Source: Psychrobacter submarinus
GTDB taxonomy: Bacteria; Pseudomonadota; Gammaproteobacteria; Pseudomonadales; Moraxellaceae
Direction: 5' to 3'
DNA length: 64,000 nt
Assembly (NCBI RefSeq): GCF_904846685.1
Contig: NZ_CAJHBQ010000005.1
Location: forward strand, 111,642 to 175,641
Shown here: positions 63,959-64,000 of the stretch, piece after piece
Numbering within the stretch: position 1 is the first letter of the stretch
Layout: every line of letters begins with the position of its first letter
Translations under genes and position numbers: made by a program
The notes under the pieces: model-generated
Seen by the model: only the letters and a program-made list of their open reading frames with translations
Databases searched by the model: none
What the model was told of the DNA's origin: nothing

Positions 63959-64000
63959 ACTAAACCGTCCAACATTTGGGGGTCAGTTCACATACATTAG

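Larger units (their letters stand above)
62569..63990. mobile_element. IS3-family (IS150 group) insertion sequence, complete
   Basis: Left end TGAACCGACCCCCATAAGTT, right end ...TTTGGGGGTCAGTTCA; inverted repeats begin TGAAC and match over about 12 positions. A 3-bp direct repeat CAT flanks both ends. Two overlapping-phase genes inside give an OrfAB fusion by -1 frameshifting. It ends 10 bases before the window edge. Confidence 0.93.

Overview
The window looks like a chromosomal segment of a Psychrobacter-type gammaproteobacterium (Moraxellaceae). This rests on gene content and order (ribH-nusB-thiL-pgpA, classical ArgA, CmpX-like channel, mesX/mesD remnants), a long low-complexity NusB tail, and mobile elements of a kind familiar from Acinetobacter and Psychrobacter. 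No database search was run; every product name is read from motifs.

Layout. 1-6605: housekeeping block (ribH, nusB, thiL, pgpA, glmU, glmS), all on +. 6633-13962: a 7.3-kb cargo island starting 27 nt after the glmS stop. Its two ends carry three matching ~20-bp sites each, in inverted orientation, abutting at the glmS-proximal end and spaced at the distal end. That is Tn7 end architecture at attTn7, but no tns gene is inside; the cargo is an oxidoreductase cluster with a LysR regulator and an MFS exporter. 13997-16664: MerR-controlled hydrolase/membrane protein/thioesterase genes. 16707-16984: two structured palindromic repeats. 17951-22221: two inverted copies of a 307-bp MITE bracket a decayed block holding broken flavin reductase, mesD and nitroreductase genes around an intact mesX (DUF1852). 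22355-24805: two pirins and a DoxX protein. 25029-27245: a blue-light (BLUF) sensor with a CvnD-like small GTPase and two Roadblock/LC7 proteins. 27422-33660: an amidohydrolase stub, an EamA transporter, a third MITE and an RND efflux pair. 33952-50101: mostly ordinary genes (recG, patatin lipoprotein, argA, FKBP isomerase, MscS-like channel, SDR, acyltransferase, parE, YqiA-like esterase, DUF1289).

50099-64000 is accessory: a fourth, chimeric MITE, then a catalase-like gene whose two ends are separated by 11.5 kb. The intervening segment is bounded by two same-orientation IS256-family copies and carries a czc-type metal efflux operon (czcI-czcC-czcB-czcA-czcD), a metal-type MerR regulator and an IS6-family transposase fused to a resolvase N-terminus. 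An IS3-family element with intact ends and a 3-bp target duplication closes the window.

A recurring theme is that mobile-element ends supply the stop codon or C-terminal tail of the neighbouring gene (RND pump, DUF1289 gene, MerR regulator, CDF transporter). The strongest candidates for something undescribed are the tns-less Tn7-like island and the BLUF-GTPase-Roadblock light-signalling module. The frameshifts in 18.2-21.9 kb and in the first IS256 copy often lie in or beside short homopolymers, so sequencing error has to be excluded before they are called biological.
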